Assembly (NCBI GenBank): GCA_934569045.1
Contig: CAKTJX010000007.1
Coordinates: 10,627-74,626, forward strand
Reading direction: 5' to 3'
From: an uncultured Oscillospiraceae bacterium
GTDB lineage: Bacteria > Bacillota > Clostridia > Oscillospirales > Oscillospiraceae
DNA: 64,000 bases
This document shows, in pieces, positions 9,647-16,949 of the stretch. Under the pieces are notes generated by a model. The model was not told where the DNA came from, did no database searches, and worked only from the letters and a program-made list of their open reading frames with translations. Position 1 is the stretch's first letter, and every line of letters starts with the position of its first letter. A program made the position numbers and the translations under genes.

Positions 9647-10018
9647 CTATTCCCGCCACGCCGCCCCGGGCTGGCCGTCCCGGATTTCCAGATAGGCATC
9701 CTTCAGCCGCTGCAAATAGGCGAAGGGCTCCTCCGGGCAGATGGGTGCGAAGCGGGGCGGGCGGGGCTTCCCGGCCAGGGCGAAGGTGACCGATCCCTCG
9801 CCCAGTCGTTTCACCGGGCGGCGGGTATCCAGACCAAAGCCGCCATCCATGGGCACCAGCACCCCCAGGTCCTCTTCCCTCTCCCCACACCGGGCCAGCA
9901 GCCGGACGTTCTGATTTTCCGGCAGGCGGCAGCGGCAATGGAACACATAGTAGAGCCCCTGGCGGGAGATGTTTACTTGCCCGATTGGTTTTCCGTTCAG
10001 CGTTAATTCCACATCCAT
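9647..10018 (-). CDS. Unknown 123-aa protein
   Basis: Not recognised. The sequence begins MDVELTLNGKPIGQVNISRQ, a beta-rich start, and has no signal peptide or membrane helix. It is Arg- and Pro-rich in the middle (LAGKPRPPRFAPICPEEPF) and ends with a short helix. Codon use is like its neighbours, and the ribosome site GAGGGGGA lies inside the arm of a perfect hairpin (10023-10059), which argues that it is expressed and possibly controlled at translation. It stands convergent to the exporter operon. It could be a small regulatory or carbohydrate-binding protein, but I make no call. Confidence 0.55.
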   Translation of the reverse strand: MDVELTLNGKPIGQVNISRQGLYYVFHCRCRLPENQNVRLLARCGEREEDLGVLVPMDGGFGLDTRRPVKRLGEGSVTFALAGKPRPPRFAPICPEEPFAYLQRLKDAYLEIRDGQPGAAWRE

Positions 10019-10022
10019 AAAG

Positions 10023-10059
10023 CAATCCCCCTCACCAATGCATACGGTGAGGGGGATTG
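10023..10059 (-). promoter_or_regulatory. Hairpin that covers the ribosome site of the 123-aa gene
   Basis: A perfect 14-bp stem (10023-10036 with 10046-10059) and a 9-base loop. On the minus strand its 3' arm contains GAGGGGGA, 9 bases before the start codon at 10018, so the fold would hide the Shine-Dalgarno site. There is no T-run, so it is not a good terminator for the upstream gene. Confidence 0.5.
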
Positions 10060-10125
10060 TTTATGCGAAATAAAATTGAAATGCCTGTAAACGCCAAAGT
10101 TTTCCTTTTCATCTATTGGACGTAA

Positions 10126-10193
10126 GCCCTGTCCATGTTTCAGCTGGGTGCCTCCGGCCAAGGTAAAAGCAAAGTTTTTGCATAAGCAGGCTG
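10126..10193. repeat. Dispersed repeat, copy 1 (core AGCAAAGTTTTTGCATA)
   Basis: GCCCTGTCC at 10126-10134 and AGCAAAGTTTTTGCATA at 10168-10184, then CAGGCT, recur in the same order at 39392-39437, where the part between them is shorter. The core contains the self-complementary GCAAA and TTTGC. This fills the 200-base gap between the two minus-strand genes; no gene is seen here. Confidence 0.55.
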
Positions 10194-10220
10194 CTACGAG
10201 CCCCAGCTCTTGATTGTTTT

Positions 10221-12017
10221 TTATTTCGATTTTACAGGATACACCGCAAGAAAATAAGGAATACATGCCATCACCGGGAAGGCGTAGCGTACCGCGCCGT
10301 TGATGTGGCTGAGAAGCAGCCCCGCAGCCAGCAGGCCCACCGGCAGCAGGGACAGGAGTTGGTCCTTCCGCTTGCCGAATACTGCTGCCAGCAGGGCGAT
10401 GCCGGTCAGCCAGCTGTACAGGCCGGGGCTGCACAGCACCCGGACGGGGAATGTCTGCTGGATGTGCTCCAGCCTTTCCTCCAGCCCCTGCCGGAGGGTG
10501 TCCGGCAGGTAGAAGGAGAAGTCCGAATGGGCCTCCTCCGAATAGTCCTGCAAGGGCTCCTGGAGCACATACATGATCTTCCCGCCGGGGGAGAAGGGGG
10601 TGTAATAGAGATTCTTGGAGTAGACCACTGCCTCCAGACAGGTGACGGGGTGCTTCAGGAAAAATTTCCCGTTCAGCAACAGGAACTTCCGCACCTGGGC
10701 CTGGTTTTCCGCATGGAAAGTGTTCTTCACACCGTCCACCACCACGGTGGAATAGCCGGTGCGGACCGTATCATAGTCCAGTACATCCCCGATGATCTGA
10801 ATCTCCTCCGGGGTGAGCTCCTGGCTGTGGGTCTGGCAGTAGTAGGCGGTGATGGGATAGAGCAGGCTGTAATTCTCCCGTTCCATTGGCTTGCCGATGC
10901 CTATGGCCGGATACACCAGCCCATTCATGACCGCACTGATGGCCAGCACCGCGGCAGCACCGGAGAGAAAAACCCGTCGGGTATCCTTCCGGTACACCCC
11001 CAGGGCGATCAGACTGATGGCCGCCAGATACACGCCGCCCTTCCGGGTGGCGCTGACCAGCACCGCCAACACCAGCAGCCATACCAGCTCCTTCCCGCCC
11101 TTTCCCCGGACAACCCGGCCAAAGTGGATGAGAAACAGCAGGTAGATGGCCCCATGGATGGAGTCCTTGATGATGCCCTGGGCCATAGTGGGGTAGATGG
11201 GCAGGATGCCAAAGAAGAGCGCCAGCCACAGCCCTACTTTGGGCCGCCCGGTCAGGCTCCCCGCCTCCCGGCAGGCTGCCGTCATAGCGAACAGCAGCAG
11301 AGCAGTCTGGAAAACGGTGCAGGCCAGAATGCCGCCGTTGTCCCCGCCCAGGAAACGGCCCATGTCAAAGAGCAGGCCGTAGGTGTAGGTGAGCAGCACC
11401 GGCATGGAGGCGTGGATTTCGTATTTTCCCTGGTACATGAGCACCTGAATGGCCGTGTCCGTGTAAAAGGACCCGGGGCTGCGGAGAATCAGAATCGGCA
11501 GCCAGCCCAGCAGCAGGATAACCGCATACAGGCGCACCCATTTGGCGGAAACGGGGTTTGGCTGTGCCTCTGCCTGCCGCCCATTGAGCCAGCGGCAGAG
11601 AAAGTCAATCAGCAGCGTATAATTCAGGGTCAGCTGGGCGTAAAACAGCAGATTTTCCAGTTTTCCCGCACCGGGCAGCCAGAGCAGGCCATCCAGGGCC
11701 TTTGGCTCCCGGGTGGACAGCCAGATTACCGTGTTCCAGGCAAAGAACAGCCCCAGAAGCACCGCGGGCAGGCGGGGCCTGTCCCCCTTTTGAATTGCGT
11801 CCTTTCCCAGAAGCAGCGCCGCCAATGCCCCGGCGCCCACCAGAGCCAGCCGCCGCAGGCCTGTGCCGCTGTAGCGCAGGGTAAAGGCGGCATGGCGCAG
11901 CAGTCCCATTCCCGGGTCCGCGCCCAGAGGAAAGGCCAGCATAGCCAGCGCCGTCAGGGCAGTGAACCCCGCCCACAGCAGGCACACAAACAGCATCCGT
12001 CCTTTTTCCCGTCGCAT
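10221..12017 (-). CDS. Polytopic membrane protein, DUF6020/glycosyltransferase-like
   Basis: 598 aa with about 12 membrane helices in the first 400 and last 60 residues. A soluble part (about 415-530) contains QELTPEEIQIIGDVLDYD and YYTPFSPGGKIMY. The layout resembles DUF6020 and related GT-C-fold proteins, which act on lipid-linked sugars; I recall the family only by its overall look, and no catalytic motif is certain. Start at 12017 (MRREKGRMLF) is chosen for AAAGGAG just upstream; the longer start at 12068 lacks a site. The nearest upstream gene on this strand, pheT, is separated by a 216-base repeat-filled gap. Confidence 0.65.
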   Translation of the reverse strand: MRREKGRMLFVCLLWAGFTALTALAMLAFPLGADPGMGLLRHAAFTLRYSGTGLRRLALVGAGALAALLLGKDAIQKGDRPRLPAVLLGLFFAWNTVIWLSTREPKALDGLLWLPGAGKLENLLFYAQLTLNYTLLIDFLCRWLNGRQAEAQPNPVSAKWVRLYAVILLLGWLPILILRSPGSFYTDTAIQVLMYQGKYEIHASMPVLLTYTYGLLFDMGRFLGGDNGGILACTVFQTALLLFAMTAACREAGSLTGRPKVGLWLALFFGILPIYPTMAQGIIKDSIHGAIYLLFLIHFGRVVRGKGGKELVWLLVLAVLVSATRKGGVYLAAISLIALGVYRKDTRRVFLSGAAAVLAISAVMNGLVYPAIGIGKPMERENYSLLYPITAYYCQTHSQELTPEEIQIIGDVLDYDTVRTGYSTVVVDGVKNTFHAENQAQVRKFLLLNGKFFLKHPVTCLEAVVYSKNLYYTPFSPGGKIMYVLQEPLQDYSEEAHSDFSFYLPDTLRQGLEERLEHIQQTFPVRVLCSPGLYSWLTGIALLAAVFGKRKDQLLSLLPVGLLAAGLLLSHINGAVRYAFPVMACIPYFLAVYPVKSK

Positions 12018-12091
12018 GTGCGCAGCTCCTTTCTGAAACAGACGGGGGCGTGCCGCAAATAACCGCAACGCGCCCTCTTCCTGTTTTATTC

Positions 12092-12192
12092 GTCCCGAAG
12101 GGACACCACAACCACCCGGAACGGGTGATTTCGTCCAATCCCTGATTGGATTTCTTCTGTCGGAAGACAGATTTCACCCAGCCGCAGGCTGG
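12092..12192. repeat. Ladder of five small hairpins separated by ATTTC
   Basis: Five perfect mini-hairpins follow each other: 12092-12104 (5-bp stem, loop GAA), 12113-12127 (6 bp, GAA), 12134-12150 (7 bp, CCT), 12156-12171 (6 bp, GGAA) and 12178-12192 (6 bp, GCA). ATTTC follows four of them (12128, 12150, 12171 and 12193), giving a repeat step of about 21 bases, while the stems themselves differ. This has the look of a composite intergenic repeat and not of coding sequence. It fills the gap between pheT and the next minus-strand gene. Confidence 0.65.
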
Positions 12193-12200
12193 ATTTCACT

Positions 12201-12227
12201 GGGGCTGCCGCAAATTGCAGCAGCCCC
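12201..12227 (-). terminator. Hairpin after pheT
   Basis: GGGGCTGC (12201-12208) pairs with GCAGCCCC (12220-12227), placed 7 bases after the pheT stop codon. No T-run follows on the minus strand, so termination may be weak. Confidence 0.5.
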
Positions 12228-12233
12228 ACAAGA

Positions 12234-14621
12234 TTACCGCAGGGTCGCGCCCAGCTTCTCGGCCAGGGCGGACAGGACCTTGGCGGTGACGGCCTCGGAA
12301 TCAGCGTCCGTCAGGGTCCGGTCATCGGCCCGGAGCTCCAGGGAGAAGGCCATGCTCTTCTTCCCGGCGGGCACACCCACGCCCCGGTAGATATCGAAGA
12401 GCTTCACATCCCGCAGCAGCTTTCCGGCGGCCTCGGCAATGACCTTTTCCGCCTGGGCCACGGTGACGGCCTCGTCACACACGATGGCAAGGTCCCGGCT
12501 GACAGCGGGGTACTTGGGCAGGGGTACATAGGTGGGGTCCGGCAGCATGAGATTAAGCATCTTGGTGAAGTTCAGCTCCGCGCAGAACACCTCGGAATCA
12601 ATGCCGTAGTTTTTGGCCACCAGGGGGTGCACCTGACCCATCACGCCGATATCCACGCCGTCCACCGTCACCTTGGCGCAGCGGCCGGGGTGATAGCTGG
12701 GATTGTTCTTCTCCGCGGTGTACTCCGCCTTCTTCATCCGCAGGCCGGAGAAGATGGCCTCAATCTCGCCCTTCAGGGTGAAGAAGGTCTCCCGGGTGCC
12801 GTAGGTGCCCAGCATCAGCATCTTGGGCTCCTGGGGCAGTTTCTCCCCGGGCTGGGGCAGGTAGACCTTGGCAACCTCATAGAGCTTGGCGGCCTTGTTG
12901 TGGTAGGCATTGTTCCGGCCGAGAATCTCCAGCATGGAGGGCAGGGCGATGGTCCGCATGACGGAGGTATCCTCGCCCAAGGGGTTCTGAATCTTCAGGA
13001 CGTTCCGCAGAGCGCTGTCCGCGGGGACACGGATCTGATCGAATACGGAGGGGGACACGAAGGAGTAGGTGATGATCTCGCTGTAGCCCATAGCCCGGCA
13101 CAGGGTGCCCGCCTTGGTCTCCAGCTTCATCTCCCGGGAATAGCCGCCCTGGGTCGCGGTCTTGAACTCGGTGACGGGAATCTGATTGTAGCCGTAGGAG
13201 CGGCCCACCTCCTCCGCAATATCCGCCATCCGCAGAAGGTCGGGACGGAAGGAGGGAACCTGGATTTCGTCCCCCACCACGGGGATTTCCAGCAGGTTCA
13301 GGTACTTCACCATATCCTCTCTGGAAATGTCGGTGCCCAGCAGGTGGTTGATCTTCTCCGGCTCCAGAGGCACGGTCCAGGGCTGGGGCACATTGTTGAT
13401 CACGTCAATCATGCCGTCCAGCACGTCGCCGCATTGCAGCAGCTCCACCAGCTCACAGGCCCGCTGCACGGCGGGAACCGTCAGCATGGGGTCCAGGTGC
13501 TTCTCGAACTTGCCGGAGGCCTCGGTGCGCATGCCCAGGGCCAGGGCGGTCTGGCGGATGGAGGTGCCGTCGAAGTTGGCGGACTCGAAGACCACCATGG
13601 TGGTGTCGTCCCGGATTTCGCTGTTCAGTCCGCCCATGATGCCCGCAAGGCCGATGGGCTTCGTCTCGTCGGCAATCACCAGCATGCCGGGCTTCAATGC
13701 CCGCTGGGTGCCCTCCAGGGTGGTCATGGACTCGCCCTCCTGGGCCTCCCGCACCACGATCTTGCCGGAGGAGACATAGCGGTAGTCAAAGGCATGCATG
13801 GGCTGGCCGTACTCCAGCATCACATAGTTGGTGATATCCACAATGTTGTTGATGGGCCGGACGCCGTTGGCACGCAGCCGCTGGCGCATCCACTTGGGAG
13901 AGGGGCCGATCTTGACATTGGCCACCATCCGGGAGGTGTAGCGGTTGCAGAGTTTTTCCGCGGGAACCTCCACATCCAGGTGCTCAAAAATGGAGCCAGC
14001 ATTGGAGCCGTGAACCACGGGCTCGTGGTGCTTCATGTGCTGGCCGAAAGCGGCAGCGGTCTCCCGGGCCAGACCGATGATGGAGTAGCAGTCCGGGCGG
14101 TTGTTGGTGATCTCGAAGTCCACCACGGTATCGTCGTTGCCGATGATCTTGTTGATGTCGTCACCGGGCTTGCCCGCGTCGGGTTCCAAAATCCAGATGC
14201 CGTCGGCAAACACGCCGGGCAGGTCGTTCTGGGTCAGGCCCAGCTCCCCGAAGGAGCAGAGCATGCCGTTGGAGACTTCCCCGCGGAGCTTGCCCTTGGT
14301 GATGTGCACCCCGCCGGGGAGCCAGGAATTGTGCAGGGCGGCAGGCACCAGGTCGCCCTCGTGGACGTTCTGGGCACCGGTAACGATCTGCACCGGCTCA
14401 GCCTGGCCCACGTCCACCTGGCAGATGAACATATGGTCCGAATTGGGGTGGCGCACCATGGAGAGCACCTTGCCCACCACCACGTTCTTGATTTCCGCGT
14501 CCATGCGCTCCCAGGTCTCCACCTTCTGGCCGAAGACCGTCAGGGTCTCTACAAATTCCTTATCGGAGACGTGGCTCAGGTCCACGAACTCCTCGTTAAT
14601 CCATTTTCTGTTCAGTTTCAT
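12234..14621 (-). CDS. pheT: Phenylalanine-tRNA ligase beta subunit
   Basis: 795 aa, the usual length for bacterial PheT. Domains in order: tRNA-binding EMAP/OB domain (about 40-155, with RHPNSDHMFICQVDVG), the B3/B4 editing region (about 205-395), the B5 domain (about 405-475, RPDLLRMADIAEEVGRSYGY), a catalytic-like core and the C-terminal anticodon-binding ferredoxin fold (PKYPAVSRDLAIVCDE). With PheS it forms the (alpha-beta)2 enzyme that charges tRNA-Phe and clears mischarged tyrosine. Its start lies 13 bases after the pheS stop, so the pair is one transcript under the T-box at 15714-15979. Confidence 0.97.
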   Translation of the reverse strand: MKLNRKWINEEFVDLSHVSDKEFVETLTVFGQKVETWERMDAEIKNVVVGKVLSMVRHPNSDHMFICQVDVGQAEPVQIVTGAQNVHEGDLVPAALHNSWLPGGVHITKGKLRGEVSNGMLCSFGELGLTQNDLPGVFADGIWILEPDAGKPGDDINKIIGNDDTVVDFEITNNRPDCYSIIGLARETAAAFGQHMKHHEPVVHGSNAGSIFEHLDVEVPAEKLCNRYTSRMVANVKIGPSPKWMRQRLRANGVRPINNIVDITNYVMLEYGQPMHAFDYRYVSSGKIVVREAQEGESMTTLEGTQRALKPGMLVIADETKPIGLAGIMGGLNSEIRDDTTMVVFESANFDGTSIRQTALALGMRTEASGKFEKHLDPMLTVPAVQRACELVELLQCGDVLDGMIDVINNVPQPWTVPLEPEKINHLLGTDISREDMVKYLNLLEIPVVGDEIQVPSFRPDLLRMADIAEEVGRSYGYNQIPVTEFKTATQGGYSREMKLETKAGTLCRAMGYSEIITYSFVSPSVFDQIRVPADSALRNVLKIQNPLGEDTSVMRTIALPSMLEILGRNNAYHNKAAKLYEVAKVYLPQPGEKLPQEPKMLMLGTYGTRETFFTLKGEIEAIFSGLRMKKAEYTAEKNNPSYHPGRCAKVTVDGVDIGVMGQVHPLVAKNYGIDSEVFCAELNFTKMLNLMLPDPTYVPLPKYPAVSRDLAIVCDEAVTVAQAEKVIAEAAGKLLRDVKLFDIYRGVGVPAGKKSMAFSLELRADDRTLTDADSEAVTAKVLSALAEKLGATLR

Positions 14622-14634
14622 TTTCTTTCCCTCC

Positions 14635-15678
14635 TCAGAACTGGTTCAGGAACCGAACGTCATTGTCGAAGATCAGGCGCAGGTCATTGATCTTCAGGCG
14701 GCCCATGGCCATCCGCTCCAGGCCCATGCCGAAGGCGAAGCCGGAGTATTTCTCCGGGTCAATGCCGCAGTTTTCCAGCACGGTGGGGTGCACCATGCCC
14801 GCGCCCAGCAGCTCAATCCAGCCCTCGCCGTGGCAGGTGGAGCAGACCTGACCGTCAATCTCGCCGGAGCCGTGGCACTTGTGGCACTGCATATCCATTT
14901 CGCAGCTGGGCTCGGTGAAGGGGAAGTGATGGGGGCGGAAGCGCATCTGGGCGTTCTCACCGTAGATTTTGCGCATGATGCCGATGAGCGCGCCCTTCAG
15001 GTCGCCCATGGTGATGTCTTCGGCCACCACCAAACCCTCAATCTGGTGGAACATGGGGGAATGGGTAGCGTCCGCCTCGTCCTTCCGGAACACCCGGCCG
15101 GGGGCCAGGATGCAGATGGGGGGCTTGGCGTTCTCCATGACACGAATCTGCATGGGACTGGTCTGGGTCCGCAGCAGAACGGAATCGTCATCGGTGAAAT
15201 AGAAGGTATCGCTGCGGTCCCGGGAGGGGTGGCCCTCTTCAATATTCAGTCGGGTGAAGTTGTAGTCCGCCAGCTCCACCTCGGGGCCCTCTACCACCTG
15301 GTAGCCCATGCCCACGAAGGTATCCTTGATCTGCTGCAGGACCTGGTTCATGGGGTGCTGGTGGCCGATGGAAAAGCTCTCGCCGGGAATGGTCACATCG
15401 ATGGCCTCGGCGGAAAGCTTGGCCTCCATGGCGGCGGAATGGATGGTTTCCTTCCGCTGCTCCAACTTCTCCTCAATGGCGGCACGGACAGAGTTGGCCA
15501 TCTGGCCCATGACGGGCCGCTCCTCAGCGGACAGCTTGCCCATCTGCTTCAGCACGGCGGTAAGCTCGCCCTTCTTGCCCAGCAGCTTCACCCGCAGCTC
15601 TTCCAGAGCGGCAGGGGTAGACGCATCCTCCAGTGCCGTCATGGCGCGCTCGCGAATGCTCTCCAATTGTTCTTTCAT
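14635..15678 (-). CDS. pheS: Phenylalanine-tRNA ligase alpha subunit
   Basis: 347 aa. An N-terminal coiled coil (1-85), then the class II synthetase core: motif 2 with FRKDEADATHSPMFHQIEG (about 198-215) and motif 3 GFAFGMGLERMAM (about 313-325). Start at 15678 (MKEQLES) is set by AGGAGGAG; the longer open frame begins in the T-box terminator. Between residues 265 and 282 four Cys form C-x2-C-x10-C-x2-C with DnaJ-like CHGSG/CHGEG turns, a probable zinc knuckle placed before GWIELLGAGMVHP. Shorter Cys-rich inserts at this place occur in other Clostridia as far as I recall. Confidence 0.97.
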   Translation of the reverse strand: MKEQLESIRERAMTALEDASTPAALEELRVKLLGKKGELTAVLKQMGKLSAEERPVMGQMANSVRAAIEEKLEQRKETIHSAAMEAKLSAEAIDVTIPGESFSIGHQHPMNQVLQQIKDTFVGMGYQVVEGPEVELADYNFTRLNIEEGHPSRDRSDTFYFTDDDSVLLRTQTSPMQIRVMENAKPPICILAPGRVFRKDEADATHSPMFHQIEGLVVAEDITMGDLKGALIGIMRKIYGENAQMRFRPHHFPFTEPSCEMDMQCHKCHGSGEIDGQVCSTCHGEGWIELLGAGMVHPTVLENCGIDPEKYSGFAFGMGLERMAMGRLKINDLRLIFDNDVRFLNQF

Positions 15679-15713
15679 AATTTCTCCTCCTGTTACGAAA
15701 GGTAATTTGGTAT

Positions 15714-15979
15714 AAAAAAACACCCTTCATCCCACAAACCGGGACGAAAGGCAATCCTTCCGCGGTACCACCCGCAATTCGCCGCGCTTTGCGGCACGCT
15801 CTTCGGGCGCTGACACGCCCAAGACGGATAACGGCGTCACCCGACCGGCCCTACTGCTCTTTCAGGCGGCGGCTCCTGGGAGAAAGCCCATTTCCTGCAC
15901 ATACGCGGCTCCCACCATCCCGCGCTCTCTGAAATGCAAACCAGCAAAAGGCAGCCCAATCGCAGCTTTTGGATATTAC
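15714..15979 (-). promoter_or_regulatory. T-box riboswitch (phenylalanine) upstream of pheST
   Basis: On the minus strand the leader begins near 15979 and shows the stem I signature CAGAGAGCG and GGTGGGAGCCG, then a probable specifier UUC (15884-15882) matching phenylalanine. The conserved T-box GGTGGTACCGCG is at 15774-15761. The terminator stem CTTTCGTCCC/GGGATGAAGG follows, with seven T at 15720-15714. Uncharged tRNA-Phe pairs with the specifier and T-box and prevents the terminator, so pheST is expressed when phenylalanine is short. The specifier assignment is by position; UUU is less likely. Confidence 0.93.
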
Positions 15980-15985
15980 AGGGGG

Positions 15986-16014
15986 ATTATAGCACAGATT
16001 CAAGGGTTTTGCAA
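15986..16014 (-). promoter_or_regulatory. pheST promoter
   Basis: TTGCAA (16014-16009) and a perfect TATAAT (15991-15986) are 17 bases apart on the minus strand, with the T-box leader starting about 7 bases later. Confidence 0.8.
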
Positions 16015-16058
16015 GGGGTTTTTAAACGGACGGGAAAGTTATTGAGCGCCCGTTTGCG

Positions 16059-16249
16059 CGTATACCCTCAAAGAAAGCGGGGCTGTTGCAAAATAGGCAT
16101 TTTCGTAGGGGCGGCTACCAGCCGCCCGCGATCTGACGGAATTGCGCGTTTGATCGATACGCTCTGTCCCGAAAGTCGGCGGGCGGCTAATAGCCGCCCC
16201 TACGGGTTTGCTATTTTGCAACAGCCCCGTTTTCCCGTCAGGGTATACG
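16059..16249. repeat. Long palindromic element A (GTATACC ends, nested GGGGCGGCT arms)
   Basis: The outer ends CGTATACCCT (16059) and AGGGTATACG (to 16249) are inverted. Nested inside are inverted TGTTGCAAAATAG and GTAGGGGCGGCTA arms, so about 60 bases at each side pair with each other around a 55-base centre. No transposase is encoded; it looks like a MITE-type or palindromic extragenic element. The same end motif bounds elements B, C and probably D (21120, 33729 and 37245). Confidence 0.75.
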
Positions 16250-16264
16250 TTCAACCGGGTTGGC

Positions 16265-16861
16265 TTACTTTCCCCGCCGGAGGCTCTGGCTGAACAAACC
16301 GTGGCGGTTGCAGTACCAGTAGAGCTTTCCGCTGCCGCGGATGAAGAAGCGGGCCTCCGCATTGCCCTCCGGGTAGAGGCGAAGAAGTTCTGTCCGATCG
16401 GTGGTTACATAGGCCAGGAAGGAAATAAAGTGCGTCCGCTCCATGGGGTGGTTCAGGCGGACATAGAATTCGTCCTCCACAATCTCCACCTCTGCCCCGG
16501 CATTCTCCTCCGGCACCTCTGCCTCCAGCGGAGGCAGGGCCACGCCGCAGCAGGAGACCATGGCCTCCCCGGTGGTGTGGATGACGTTGCCGCAGACCGG
16601 GCATACGTAAAACTTGGATTTCAGCACATTGGCGCTGCGGTTTCGGTTTACCACTGTTCTGCCGGACAGCAGCTCCGGCACGGAGACCCCCAGGGCCGCC
16701 GCCAGAGGCTCCAGCAAAGTGATGTCCGGCAGGCCCCAGCCCGTCTCCCATTTGGAGACCGCCTTGTCGCTGACCTGCAAAGCTTCCGCCAGCTGGGCCT
16801 GGGTCAGTTTCTTTCCTTCCCGCAGCTGCTTGATGGCCGCGCCCGTTACATAATGGTCCAT
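16265..16861 (-). CDS. XRE regulator fused to superoxide-reductase-like domain
   Basis: 198 aa. Residues 7-66 are a helix-turn-helix (QLAEALQVSDKAVSKWETG), so it should bind DNA. Residues 84-110 form a desulforedoxin-like metal site (Cys87, Cys90, Cys104, Cys105). Residues 125-192 resemble the iron centre of superoxide reductase: HPMERTHF gives two His (138 and 144), and YCNRHGLF gives Cys184 and His187. The first His ligand of true superoxide reductases is not found. Start at 16861 (MDHYVTG) is set by GGAGG. It may sense oxidants or iron; the role is inference. Confidence 0.8.
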   Translation of the reverse strand: MDHYVTGAAIKQLREGKKLTQAQLAEALQVSDKAVSKWETGWGLPDITLLEPLAAALGVSVPELLSGRTVVNRNRSANVLKSKFYVCPVCGNVIHTTGEAMVSCCGVALPPLEAEVPEENAGAEVEIVEDEFYVRLNHPMERTHFISFLAYVTTDRTELLRLYPEGNAEARFFIRGSGKLYWYCNRHGLFSQSLRRGK

Positions 16862-16949
16862 AAAATACCTCCTGTTGCGCATTTCCCCGGTATTCTATCA
16901 TGCCGAACAGCAGAGGGCAACCTACGCAGCGTAGAGATGGGCAGTGCGC

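Noticed and set aside
12092-12192. CRISPR array
   Set aside because: The hairpins differ in sequence, only ATTTC is constant, and no cas genes are present.
12627-14690. A 687-codon open frame on the plus strand opposite pheT
   Set aside because: It lies fully antisense to a certain gene, is rich in His, Gly and Val as expected from reversed GC-rich codons, and has no ribosome site.
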